Below, piece by piece: positions 46,762 through 56,309 of a DNA stretch of 64,000 nt. The notes beneath the pieces were generated by a model. It was not told where the DNA came from, did no database searches, and saw only the letters and a program-made list of their open reading frames with translations. Position 1 is the stretch's first letter. Each line of letters opens with the position of its first letter. Location: positions 116,090,533-116,154,532 of the forward strand of contig JARDYH010000001.1 of the NCBI GenBank assembly GCA_029215795.1. Direction: 5' to 3'. The position numbers and the translations under genes are program-made. Origin of the DNA: Anniella stebbinsi. Its lineage: Eukaryota > Chordata > Lepidosauria > Squamata > Anniellidae.

Positions 46762-46901
46762 GCAGCCCTTCCCCAACCTGGTGCCCTCCAAAGGTGTTGG
46801 ACTACAACTCCCATCTTTGCAAGTCAGTATGTCCCATGGTCAGGAATGCTGGGACTTGTCATCTTAAACACCTGGAGGGCAACAAGATGGGGAATGCTGT
46901 T
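46762..46901. repeat. Foldback (MITE-like) element, 140 bp
   Basis: Begins 'agcccttccccaacctggtg' and ends with the near complement 'ggagggcaacaagatgggga atg'. The arm text 'gttggactacaactcccat' belongs to a very common reptile MITE that I recognise from memory. Partial relatives lie at 47293-47345 and 47726-47870. Confidence 0.7.
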
Positions 46902-47212
46902 CCATATCCTTACCAAATACAGGGTCTCAAACACATCTCTCAAACACATCTCGCATATAGCAGCACACTTGATAACAAAAGGGGAACTATTCATTACAGA
47001 TCTAGAACCAGAGCATGTTCCAGGCATTTCCAACTTTTGATCAATATCCTGCCCTTCAAAGAACCAATGTTTTTTTTTCCTTAAAAATGTATTTAAACAA
47101 AATATACTGTTAATTCCCCACAATCCCTCCACAATACATCATCTCATCAAAGCGACAGAGGAGCAGAAGAGGTTTAGTTTGGCTGTCTTGAACACCTTTC
47201 AGATGAGATTAG

Positions 47213-47270
47213 TTTGCAATCCTGTACCTCTTGGGAGTAAGCCCTAGTGAATTCAGTGGCACTGGCTTCT
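47213..47270. repeat. Short interspersed repeat, 'gggagtaag' family
   Basis: Contains 'caatcctgtacctcttggga' and 'gtaagccctagtgaattcag', the same arrangement as the repeats at 48763 and 49019. Confidence 0.45.
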
Positions 47271-47292
47271 GAAAAGACAAGTATAGGAGTCA

Positions 47293-47345
47293 ACCTTCTC
47301 CAGCTTGGTGCTCTCCAGATGTGTTGCACTTTAACTCTCATGTTA
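47293..47345. repeat. Partial copy of the 46762 foldback family
   Basis: Contains 'gcttggtgctctccagatgt' and 'tttaactctcat', half of the foldback element. Confidence 0.5.
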
Positions 47346-47725
47346 TGTGTTATGGGGAAGACAAAAATCATTTCATACTTAATTTTAAAATAATACCGAT
47401 GCATGAAAGTATTAGGTGGTAGCTCTGCCTTTGATCTCACACTGCTGAACAAGTAAGAGAAATCCTTTATCTGATATTCAAGAAACAGACATCCTATGCC
47501 ATATGTTGAAAACTAATGTTGACGTCAGAAGGGCTATCCGGATTACCGTAGGTATTCAAGATTCATTCATTGTTCTTTCATTTGGTTTATACAGTTTATT
47601 TAAAATGATGCAGCTCTTTTATAGTTCCTTGATTGATCACAATGCTGGAAAACATCATACTTTAGTACAGATGTGGGCAGAAAATAGATCTATCCTGATG
47701 TTTTGGACATCAACTCGCAACATTC

Positions 47726-47870
47726 CTGACAACTGCCCATGCTGATAGGGGCTTTGACAAGTTGAATTCTAAAACATCTGGAGATCTACATTCTGCCTTC
47801 TCTTCTTCTTGAACAACATTCGCCAACCTGGTGCCTGTCAGATGTGTTGGGTTGCAACTCTCAACATAAG
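47726..47870. repeat. Partial copy of the 46762 foldback family
   Basis: Contains 'ccaacctggtgcctgtcaga' and 'gttgggttgcaactctcaac', with a diverged opposite arm near 47726-47780. Confidence 0.5.
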
Positions 47871-48464
47871 GAGATGCTCTAAGAAATGAGTAGCTGGTCC
47901 TAAGTTGTTCATCATCATTTCCCATAACCCCACAGTCACCTCTGCATACCAAATTGCATATCTAGATTTTTGAGATGACAAGTCACAGCATTCCTGAAAT
48001 TTGTTTTACATTTCTGTGAAAGTGAGCAGCAGAAGAAACTCACTAGATGGTTTTGAGCCAGTAATAAACTCTTAGCCTAACCTACCTCATGGGTTTTTGT
48101 GGGGGGAGATATGGCACTTGAAAGAAAGATCAGTCTAGGGTTTTCTCCTTCCTCCTTACTAGAGAAGCTTCTTTGCAACTGATCAACTAAATGGAGTCTG
48201 AACATCCTCTTATATCACTACATCTGACCCAGTACCAAGAATAGCCATGTGGGTATTTAGAAATATTGCTCAATTTAATTTTAATCTATCCAAGTTTGGA
48301 TTTTTATTTTTTTGCTCTAAAAATAGCCTGTGGTCAATGAATCCTATATTAAGCCTGTCAAAGATGTTGGTACTGGAGATAACAATACACAATAGTTTTG
48401 TTCAACCTGATCAAAAAATATTAGAAAAGCTAAGAGAATTCAGAATGTCACTGACTCTTCTACC

Positions 48465-48570
48465 CTACAGGGTTGTTGTGCTGATAAAATGGAGGAGGAT
48501 TATGTAAGCCACCTTAGGTTCCTTGCAAGAGGAAAAAAAGGCGGGATATAAATGTAACATTAATAAACGT
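48465..48570 (+). repeat. LINE/SINE-type 3' end
   Basis: 'gggttgttgtgctgataaaa' followed by 'tgtaagccaccttaggttcc' and 'aggcgggatataaatg' is a 3' end shared by L2-type LINEs and the SINEs that borrow it. A TTA-rich tract follows. Confidence 0.55.
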
Positions 48571-48762
48571 ATTACTACTTCTACTAATTATTATTATTAT
48601 TAATTATAATAACAATGAAGGAATAAAAATTCTTTAAAAATCAAATACATGGATTTTTTTAAAAAAAAAAGAAAAAGAGGGGGGAGCTTAACCTCTTCTC
48701 TTACAAAAAGCCTTGGTCCCTAAATACACAGAGCTCTCAAAGAGAAGTACAGCCAAATCCAC

Positions 48763-48850
48763 ACACCCCTTCAAGCTAGTGCAATGGGAATGAGACTCAT
48801 TGCACTCAGTGGAACTTACTTCTGAGTAGACATGCCTTGCATTGAATTGA
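48763..48850. repeat. Short interspersed repeat, 'gggacttact' family
   Basis: Contains 'tgcactcagtggaacttact' and 'tctgagtagacatgccttgc', the family arrangement described at 1034-1112. Confidence 0.5.
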
Positions 48851-49018
48851 TATGAAAATTAATGATCAGCAGCCATAATCAAATGAACATACACACATGC
48901 AAAGAATGCAAGCAAGTTGTTAATTGTAGAGTTATAGTGCTGTAAAGGAGAGGGAATTCTCACTCACATCTCTCCCTCTCCGCCTTCTAAGGTTCCAGAC
49001 TGTTTTTTTTAAAAATAA

Positions 49019-49098
49019 AGGTTACAATCTTCTACACACTTGCCTGGGAGTAAGACCATTGCATTCAGTCAATGGAACTTACTTCTGAGAAGAGACTA
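49019..49098. repeat. Short interspersed repeat, 'gggacttact' family
   Basis: Contains 'cacttgcctgggagtaagac' and 'caatggaacttacttctgag'. It is the second of two copies within about 300 bp. Confidence 0.5.
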
Positions 49099-49699
49099 CA
49101 GTACTGTCTTTGCTAGAGGAAGCAGCCATTGTAGCTGATGCAGGAGAGGGGGAGACTCTACTGAGCGTGTGCTATAATCAAAATGGCCGCTGGATTTTTA
49201 AAGAGGCACAGCTTTAATTTAATAAAATCCACTTAAGCGAATTAAAAAAAAAGAAAAGCAGTTCCACCTACACTAGAACGGGAGGAAGTAGACCCTGCCA
49301 TTGGATTAATGAATAAGGCTCCCCGAAGGTAAGGACAGCTGCGCAAAAATAGTCGCAACCCCTGAGTTCAATTTTTGGTTTCGGATTCAGGGGATTCTTT
49401 AATCTTTTTACTTTAAACTGCTCTCCTTCCCTCAGTCTTTCACCAATCTTCTTGAAATTTTCAGGTAATGTAAAACAGACATTTCTTTCTGGCACCTGTA
49501 AATTTCAGAGAGATTGGTGAAACATTTTCGATTTTATGGCTGTTAGAATGACCCCTCCCCAATTATCACTTTAACATGGTGGAACGTGTTTTTTACTGAC
49601 CGCCCTTAACAAGGGAGGCACTGCCGTGCCTCCCTTAATACATGGAGTGGAGAATGTGGATAGGGAGACATTTTTCTCCCTCTCTCAAAATACTACAAC

Positions 49700-49885
49700 C
49701 TTGGGTGGTGATTCAGGACGGATAAAAAGAAATACTCCACACAGTACATACTTAAACTATGGAATTCACTACCACGATGTGTAATGATGGTCACCAGTTT
49801 GGGTGGCTTTAAAAGGGGGGTGGATAAATTCTTGGAGAAGGCTATCAATGGCTACTAGTTTTAATGGCTATGTGCTATCTCCAAT
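49700..49885 (+). mobile_element. CR1-like LINE 3'-end fragment
   Basis: Translates as LKLWNSLPRCVMMVTSLGGF then FKRGVDKFLEKAINGY, the conserved C-terminal region of CR1-type proteins (compare the antisense copy at 11225-11695). It abuts the 420-bp repeat at 49886. Confidence 0.7.
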
Positions 49886-50307
49886 TAGTCCCAGAGCCAG
49901 ACCAGATTTACCTGAAGAGTGTAAAAGCTTTGGGAATATTTTTTGTTTATATATGACATAAGTGTCTCAGAAAAGTGATTCTTACAAAATTCCAGTGGGG
50001 ATGCTGCGTGATGACATCATCAATATGGCTGCCACGCTGTTACGTAGTTGCCACATTAAATATGCATACCTCCTCACATGTTTATGCTACAGAGATTAAT
50101 TTTTTCCTGAAATGTTTGAAATTTAATGACAAATACTTTTTGTGATTACACATTTCTTGATAACTCCATTAGTTTTTGAGATAATTTCATTTGAAAGTAT
50201 AAAATCAGTGTTCACATTGGTTATGTGTGATGTTGAACCATGATTTACTCGAAAACTATATGACTTTCAAAAGAATACACAAGAACAAAAAAGTTGCATT
50301 TTTTAAT
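49886..50307 (+). repeat. Unclassified 420-bp repeat, copy 2
   Basis: Partner of 9697-10123 in the same orientation, ending in the same 'tgcattttttaat' text. Both copies start at 'agtcccag', which supports real element boundaries there. Confidence 0.75.
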
Positions 50308-50333
50308 GAGAATCAGTGTTTTTCTGAGGGGGA

Positions 50334-50654
50334 GGGCACTGAAAGCCTAGCTGATCCCAGCAGACTAAAACAGGCAGAGCAAAAGGAAGGTGAGAGAAGG
50401 TCAGCCCAGCTAGCTTCTTGCCAAAGGCTTCTTCAGAACCAGTCTCCCTGTATTTAAAGCATACTGGGAAAGGACTTTCCCTTTTTCTTGAAAAGACAAT
50501 TGTCTCGCTTAGTTTGCATAATCTTGACTAGAGAGAAGTTTCTAGAAAATTAGAGTCCCTTCAGTTGGGAAGAGATGTTTATTGCCTGAATAAAGCTCTG
50601 TGGATTATGTGGCAGACCTGTTTATTGTCTCCCAATAAAGCGAGAAACATGACA
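50334..50654 (+). repeat. LTR fragment, 3' part of the 32100-32630 family
   Basis: Shares 'gctagcttcttgccaaaggc', 'gggaagagatgtttattgcc' and two AATAA(A)-type polyadenylation signals with the minus-strand copy, and ends in 'aacatgaca'. The 5' part of the LTR is missing. Confidence 0.65.
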
Positions 50655-50724
50655 CTTATTGCTATGCTGACCTCTACTATACTGTTCCTTGCTTTCTTTT
50701 TGATGCCAAATCAAAACATTCCTG

Positions 50725-50930
50725 TTTACCCATCTATTCTAAATGTTAAGGGTTTTATGATTGATTGATTGATTGATTTGTTTGTTTGCTGGATGAATCA
50801 CTTTTATGTGTCTTTTCTCATAATTTTGTGTTTGACTTGCTATAATTTTATGTACACTGCCCTGGGAATCCTTATGGGCAAATGGTGGTTCACAATTTTT
50901 TAAAAGTAAAATAATAGCAGAGTTTCCTGA
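50725..50930 (+). repeat. L2-type 3' untranslated fragment
   Basis: Contains (GATT)n and 'atgtacactgccctgggaat', then 'atggtggttcacaa', as in L2-type LINE ends. Confidence 0.45.
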
Positions 50931-52890
50931 CGATTGCCAAAAAATAGCAGAAGCGCAAATCTAATTTTCACTCCTCACTCCCAATTACAGGTATACAAGT
51001 TTACTAGCCCCAGGCACTAGCTAAGAATCTTTCTCCAAACCATGGTTTGTTAACCCAGCTGGGTTCACACAACACAACAACCCATGGTTCATCAATTACC
51101 CACAGTTCATCAACTACCCACACTTAACCCATACAAACCGCCTTCCTGTGCCGGCCCACCACCATAGGGATTAGTAAATATTGGTTAGCTCAGAAATTAT
51201 TTTTCGTTGCTTTTATCCACATGCCTCTCTTTGTACCCTCTTAGTTCAACAGGTAAACCATTCTGGGTTTACTCAATCCATAGAGTCAAGGGAATTCCCA
51301 ACACACACATGTTCTCCCAGTCCAGGTGTACTTGTTGACAGCTTGAGGCTGTTAGAACTGCCATGTTTATTTTTGCAAGCTGAGTTCAGTGGTTGAAATT
51401 CTTATAAAGAATCAGGGTTCCTGCTAGAGGAGCCCTTGCTCATTATTTTTACTTAGAGGAGCTTTGAGGAGCAGAAGCCAGGGGTTGCAAAGGGCTCCTG
51501 TAACAGACAAAACCACATCGTTTTGAAATATATGAATTTAAAAGATGGATGCTTGGGCCGCTCACTGTTGTGTAGGGCTTGAAAACCAATTATGCCTGTT
51601 AGTTCACTGAAACTGGAGTTGATAAATAGCATTCTACAAAAGGCTAATTGCCTGCTGGCAAGTTGCTTATGAAGTAAGGCAAACTCTTATGGAAAAATTG
51701 CTACTTATGCAAAAGTCTAGACATAACTTGTGTGATAAGGTATTATCCAGGTAGAGTCCTTCTCCTTGTTGGATGACAATGCGTATAACTAATATTGTCC
51801 TTTGAGACTAGTTTGCATGCATTTGGTGGTATTGCACTGTTCATCGGGCTGCTGAAGATAAGAATGAGTGATGATGGCCTATATTTTAATGGAAATTTGA
51901 GAGTACGTGCAGCAGTAGGGCGCAGTCTTCAGCAAAGAAAAACGAGCTGATTTGGAGGCAAGAGAGGTCATCAAGAAAGATAAAGAAATAGGACATCTAC
52001 TCCAGGCTAGGCTTTTTACAGGATATTATGGTAATGAGCAAGAACCAATTTAATTTTTATAATGCCACTCCGTTTAACTTTAAAATACAAGGTCAAGGTA
52101 CTGTGTTTTTCATAATGATTAAGGATTTGGAATTCTCTTTTTGTTTGAACCCTCGTACATTTATATTGTAAAGACTGGATATGACAAGGAATTGGGCTGG
52201 AACCAGAAATTCCTCCTAAATCCAAATTAAAGACGAAAATCTGGTGAACATTTTCATATTTATCTTGACATGAGGATTTATTTGCTTAAGAAGTCACCCA
52301 TTTAAAGTTAGTTTCATCCCGCAACAGTAATATCTCTTGGTTTTTTTTTACATAAAATCTATAAAAAATCCATCTATCATATATCTAGCTTCTGAAAATA
52401 GTTCCCCCTACAATAAAATTTCAGAGCTCCCTTCTTACAGAAACCTAATTTACACATTAGATGTAAGACTTATATCGCCCACCAGGTTTCTGAACTAACT
52501 GTCAGGGTTATAAAAAGTATGATAGATAGTACCTTAAAAACAAAATTATTTTTAATGAGAAGAACTGTATGGAATATTCTCTTTTTAAAGAAAAAACATA
52601 GAATACAAATGTTCTATATAGAATTTCTTTACAGACAGGAAATGTTTTGAATAAGTATGTTTCTCTGGGGAAAAAAGCCTCCTATTCTTCACCTTCATGC
52701 CTCCTTTGAAATAATAGGGCATCTTTAACCTATGCATTCTTGATTTCTGATGCTAAATATTGGCTAGATGTCTATTTCCTTAAGCCTATGCTCACATTTT
52801 TGTTGGGACTTTGTTTAACCTCCAGCAAGCAGTCAACTTCCAAAGCAAGTAGTTTAAGACATGGGCAGTAAAAATGTCTATAATATTGAA
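50931..52890. other. Mostly unassigned; 'catggttt'-type repeat near 51035-51150
   Basis: The 51035-51150 segment carries 'accatggtttgttaaccc' and 'cccatggttcatcaattacc' with near-repeats, a dispersed element fragment. The rest of the stretch shows no recognised feature. Confidence 0.4.
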
Positions 52891-52898
52891 GCCTTATG
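52891..52898. repeat. Target-site duplication, left copy
   Basis: The octamer gccttatg is repeated exactly at 53981-53988. Confidence 0.85.
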
Positions 52899-53024
52899 CA
52901 TAGGCGTGCGTGGCACATTTCATTAGGGTGTGCACCTAGGTAATTTTTAAAGGCCAACATTTATTGAATACTCAAAGGACAGTATTTTTATTCATTTATT
53001 TATTAAATACTGTAGACACTGATG

Positions 53025-53300
53025 CCCTACTCTGCGCTCAGCTTGCCTGGCCATGGGAGGGCTGTTGCAGGTGAGGGCGGGGAATGAGGAGATGCTCCTC
53101 AAGCCCCAGCATTGGTGGGGCTTTGTAATGATACTGGCCAGAGGAGGGGCTTACAAGGTGATATTAGCCTTCACAGCCCCTCCTCCTGGCCTCTTTGAAG
53201 TGTGGCTTGTGGTAGAGGGGCTCCCGGCAGGGTGATTCCTTTTCACTCCTGCTGCCTGAAGCAGTGGTGTGCTGGCAGGGGCAACAGAGCAGCCAGAGGG
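53025..53300 (+). repeat. GC-rich LTR-like segment
   Basis: Shows 'gctcagcttgcctggccatg' and 'cattggtggggctttgtaat', comparable with 46149-46318 and with the minus-strand repeat at 10245-11010. Confidence 0.45.
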
Positions 53301-53310
53301 CAGCTGGAGG

Positions 53311-53855
53311 TGTTGTGTTTTCTTTTACTGGGCAGTTTACAGCAACCAAATAATTAGCCAATTCTGAATTGAACACAAACACCTTTTACTTCAGGTAATT
53401 AACTCTCAAACACCAAACAAACTAATTAACATAACTCGCCTCAAGGGAGGATTAGGCAAAACAAACAAAAGAAACAATTGCTTTCTGTAAGAAACCAAAA
53501 AGAGAGTCCTTCAAGTATCAGTCAGTAAGTTGCATCTCTTTTCTTACGAAGTCACTCCAACAGGCGTCTCTCCCCTCTGGCCTCTTCCTGCTTTAGCCTC
53601 CTCCGGAATGCTGCATGCTTTAAAGCGTCCACCAGCTCCTCCCCCTTCTGGGATGCCGGTCAGGGTTCCTCAGCTGCAGATAAGTTTCCCTCCTCAGTGC
53701 TAATCTCTGAATTTACATCTTCTGCAGCTGGAACAAAGACCTGGAGAATCAGTCTATCCCCGGGTGCTACCAACAGATCCTCTTCAGAATCTGATTCTGC
53801 CCCCACCTCTCTCAACTCATCAGCCTGTTCAGGGTAAAAGGAGTTAGACACAACA
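53311..53855 (-). repeat. Solo LTR, 545 bp, with 5-bp target duplication
   Basis: On the minus strand it starts TGTTGTG and ends CACAACA, a 7-bp terminal inverted repeat with TG...CA ends. The pentamer ggagg occurs immediately on both sides (53306-53310 and 53856-53860), as expected for Gypsy or ERV2-type integration. The 83-codon minus-strand frame overlapping its 5' part is acidic and has no recognisable domain. The termini resemble those of the LTR at 32100-32630. Confidence 0.8.
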
Positions 53856-54021
53856 GGAGGACTGTTCCCGGTGCATCTGGATCCCCCTCTTGATCTCAAT
53901 GCCCCCCTCAATTCATGCTTATTACTTGAAACGTTAGAGTGTGCCTGGGCACACCTGGCACACCCCTGTGCACACCTATGGCCTTATGCAGGCATTTGCC
54001 TGCAAGACAAGTAGAGTTGAA

Positions 54022-54247
54022 CTAGGGATGGGATGTGGGTGAGCATGCAAGCCCTGCCCCCAAACATCCCCACTTGCCCAGATGCATTAAAGAGCTTCAT
54101 GCATTAAACACCAAGATCTGACAAGGGGCTTGTAAGTGCATTCAGCTGAACAGGTTTACAAGCCCCTCTTCAGATTTTTAACACAGCTGGACACATGAGG
54201 ACATTTGTGTACAGGGCTTGTATGCTTGCCCATGTCCTACCTCCAGA
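54022..54247. repeat. Foldback element with inner hairpin
   Basis: The outer text 'gggtgagcatgcaagccctg' at the left is answered by the complement of 'cagggcttgtatgcttgccc' at the right. The inner arms at 54113-54135 and 54156-54178 are reverse complements of 23 bp with few mismatches. No coding capacity. Confidence 0.75.
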
Positions 54248-54774
54248 ATGGCTGAAATCAAAAAATAATTGTTGTTTGTTTTATTTATTTTTTTAAAAAA
54301 TTGGGCCACCATTTAGGCCCACTTGTTCCACATACACAGGGTGCATCTACCTTCTACCTCCTGGCCACAGCCTCCTTATCTTTGAAGGTACGGTTCTTCT
54401 GAATCAAAATCCACAAGGGCAAAGAGTTGCCATTCACAGTAAAAACTGATAATTTCCCCATACGTATGTGGAACTGGTGTGTGTGTATGTGTATGTGTAT
54501 AACAGGCACAAATTTCCTTGGATCCCCAGCCAACTTTTTTCCTATCTGGGCATGGACATCCCAAGTCATTTTGCTGCCTGATGCAGTGTGTCTGCCCTGC
54601 CAGCATTGACACTGTTCAAATATGAGTTCTTAGCTTCAACTGTCCCCTTCTCAAGGTGCCACCATAAGCAGGTTCCTTCAACCTGTTGCATGGCAGGGCC
54701 AGACCTGCATTGGGAACTATAAACCTTTTCACATTTACTTGAGTCTAATCTTATTAGGAATGGTTTTGTGGACT

Positions 54775-55110
54775 ATATTTAACTTCATGCAGAATACATA
54801 AGATATACCTAAACGAGTTTGTGGGGGCATTTTACTATTCTAAACCATTTCCCAGTGTATCCTGGAGTGATAAAATGTCCCACGAACAACTATGTATCTG
54901 TGTTATCAGAAGAAGTATGCTTTAAATTTAAAATATTAGAAAAGTACCATAAACTAAAAAACTAATGTTTTTGGTCTGTTTAGACCCATAGCTAAAAACA
55001 AAACAAAACTAATAGTTTTGGTCTTGTGGTCCTGTTTAGACCAATAGCAAATGTTCCCACTGAAAACCCATGGTTTGTGCTAACCGAATGATACGCAGAG
55101 TACTTACTCC
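54775..55110 (-). repeat. Unclassified repeat, inverted partner of 1890-2215
   Basis: On the minus strand, landmarks follow the same order as at 1890-2215, including the 'gcacaaaccatg' block (here near 55070) and the 'ttttctaatatttt' block (near 54930). The two copies are diverged. Confidence 0.55.
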
Positions 55111-56301
55111 TTCTTCCCTAGGCCAGTTTTCTTTGGAAAAATCTATTTGGATATTTTATACCCCTAAATGTTGCTTGGTTTGGGATAATAAAGACATCCC
55201 AATGGCAAAATCAATAGATTCTGCAGATATTTTATGCTCTAGGTATATGTGCTTTTTCTTCCAGAATGAAAACAGTAAGTGATAAGAGGCTGAAATTTGG
55301 GGACATCATACAGATGACAGTAGATAATAGTTCTTAGTTAAAAGGTCAAGGATCTCAGCACAATAGAATGGCTGCTGTTTACTTTTCTTCTGATGGCATC
55401 AGCAGTTGGCAGCAGAAACAAGGGGAACACTCAGCTGGAGAACTATATCCAGGCACACTGGAGAGTGTCTGACAGCTGCTTCCTCTAACTCTGATCGCCT
55501 CAGCAATGGCAACAGGCAACACACCATGATAGCCTGGCAAAGTGGCCAACCCAGCACCAACAGACACTTCCTCCCAAGCCAGACCAAGTCATCTGTTGAG
55601 CAGCATAGTGGGAACAAAAGAGGGGCAAAATAGGGCCAAGGGTCAAGTAAAGACATCATCAATCACCTGCCAAGGAACCACACTCCAGCAGGGGCCCACT
55701 GCCAAAAGTTTCCTGGAGTTGCGCCTCCTCTTCAGCAATGCAGCCTGCTTGTTCATCTGCATCTCACTCTGACACATACTAATGTGTTGGTGAGAAGGAG
55801 GAGCAGTAGATGTCACTGACTACTTGTTCACTGGCTCTCTATCAAGGAAGCAAATGGTAGCAATAGCAGATGGTGATGATAGTGCTGAGCAGCTAGACTC
55901 ACTGAGAGAGGGGGCCATTGACAGTGGCCTTTATCACATGTACCATTTTCCCCTGGATTGTTTCTGTGGGTTCCCCCTCCATTTCCTAGGCGAATCTAGC
56001 ATTTTGATCTGAGGTATCAGTTTTGTTCTGATACCTCAGCTCAGCTTGAAACGGACTTTGCCTGTTCAGGGCTAAATTGAAACAGAAACTAAAAACAGAG
56101 CACCCAGGGCACGAGAAAAGTGCAAGGGGGATGACGTCATGCGAGTCCTGCGCTGAAGAAGTGAATCAAAGTCGCTGTGAGTGTGCTTAAAACCGCGCGT
56201 GTGATAACGGCCAGTGTCTTGCTCAAAGGGCCTTCAAAATCTGGAGCCAGCACTAGGAGAAAACACTGCAGATGTTTGTGAGATACATGAGAGATAGTAA
56301 G
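55111..56301. other. Unassigned sequence, no gene seen
   Basis: Several open frames of 60-90 codons on both strands at 55379-55772 lie in a moderately GC-rich block that may be an unidentified repeat. No domain was recognised. An inverted pair 'gatctgaggtatcag/ctgatacctcagctc' lies near 56008-56043. Confidence 0.4.
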
Positions 56302-56309
56302 CTAAGAAG
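56302..56309. repeat. Target-site duplication, left copy
   Basis: The octamer ctaagaag occurs here and exactly again at 59296-59303. Confidence 0.92.

Larger units (their letters stand above)
52899..53980. mobile_element. hAT-like composite element, 1,082 bp, with nested LTR
   Basis: Termini are CATAGGCGTGCG on the left and, inward from the right, CATAGGTGTGCA. Exact 8-bp duplications flank them, which indicates a hAT-type insertion. Inside are a GC-rich LTR-like segment (53025-53300) and a complete solo LTR (53311-53855) with its own target duplication. No transposase frame was recognised. Confidence 0.7.

Noticed and set aside
55379..55772. A cluster of overlapping frames on both strands
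   Set aside because: No frame has a recognisable domain, and the block looks like an unidentified moderately GC-rich repeat.
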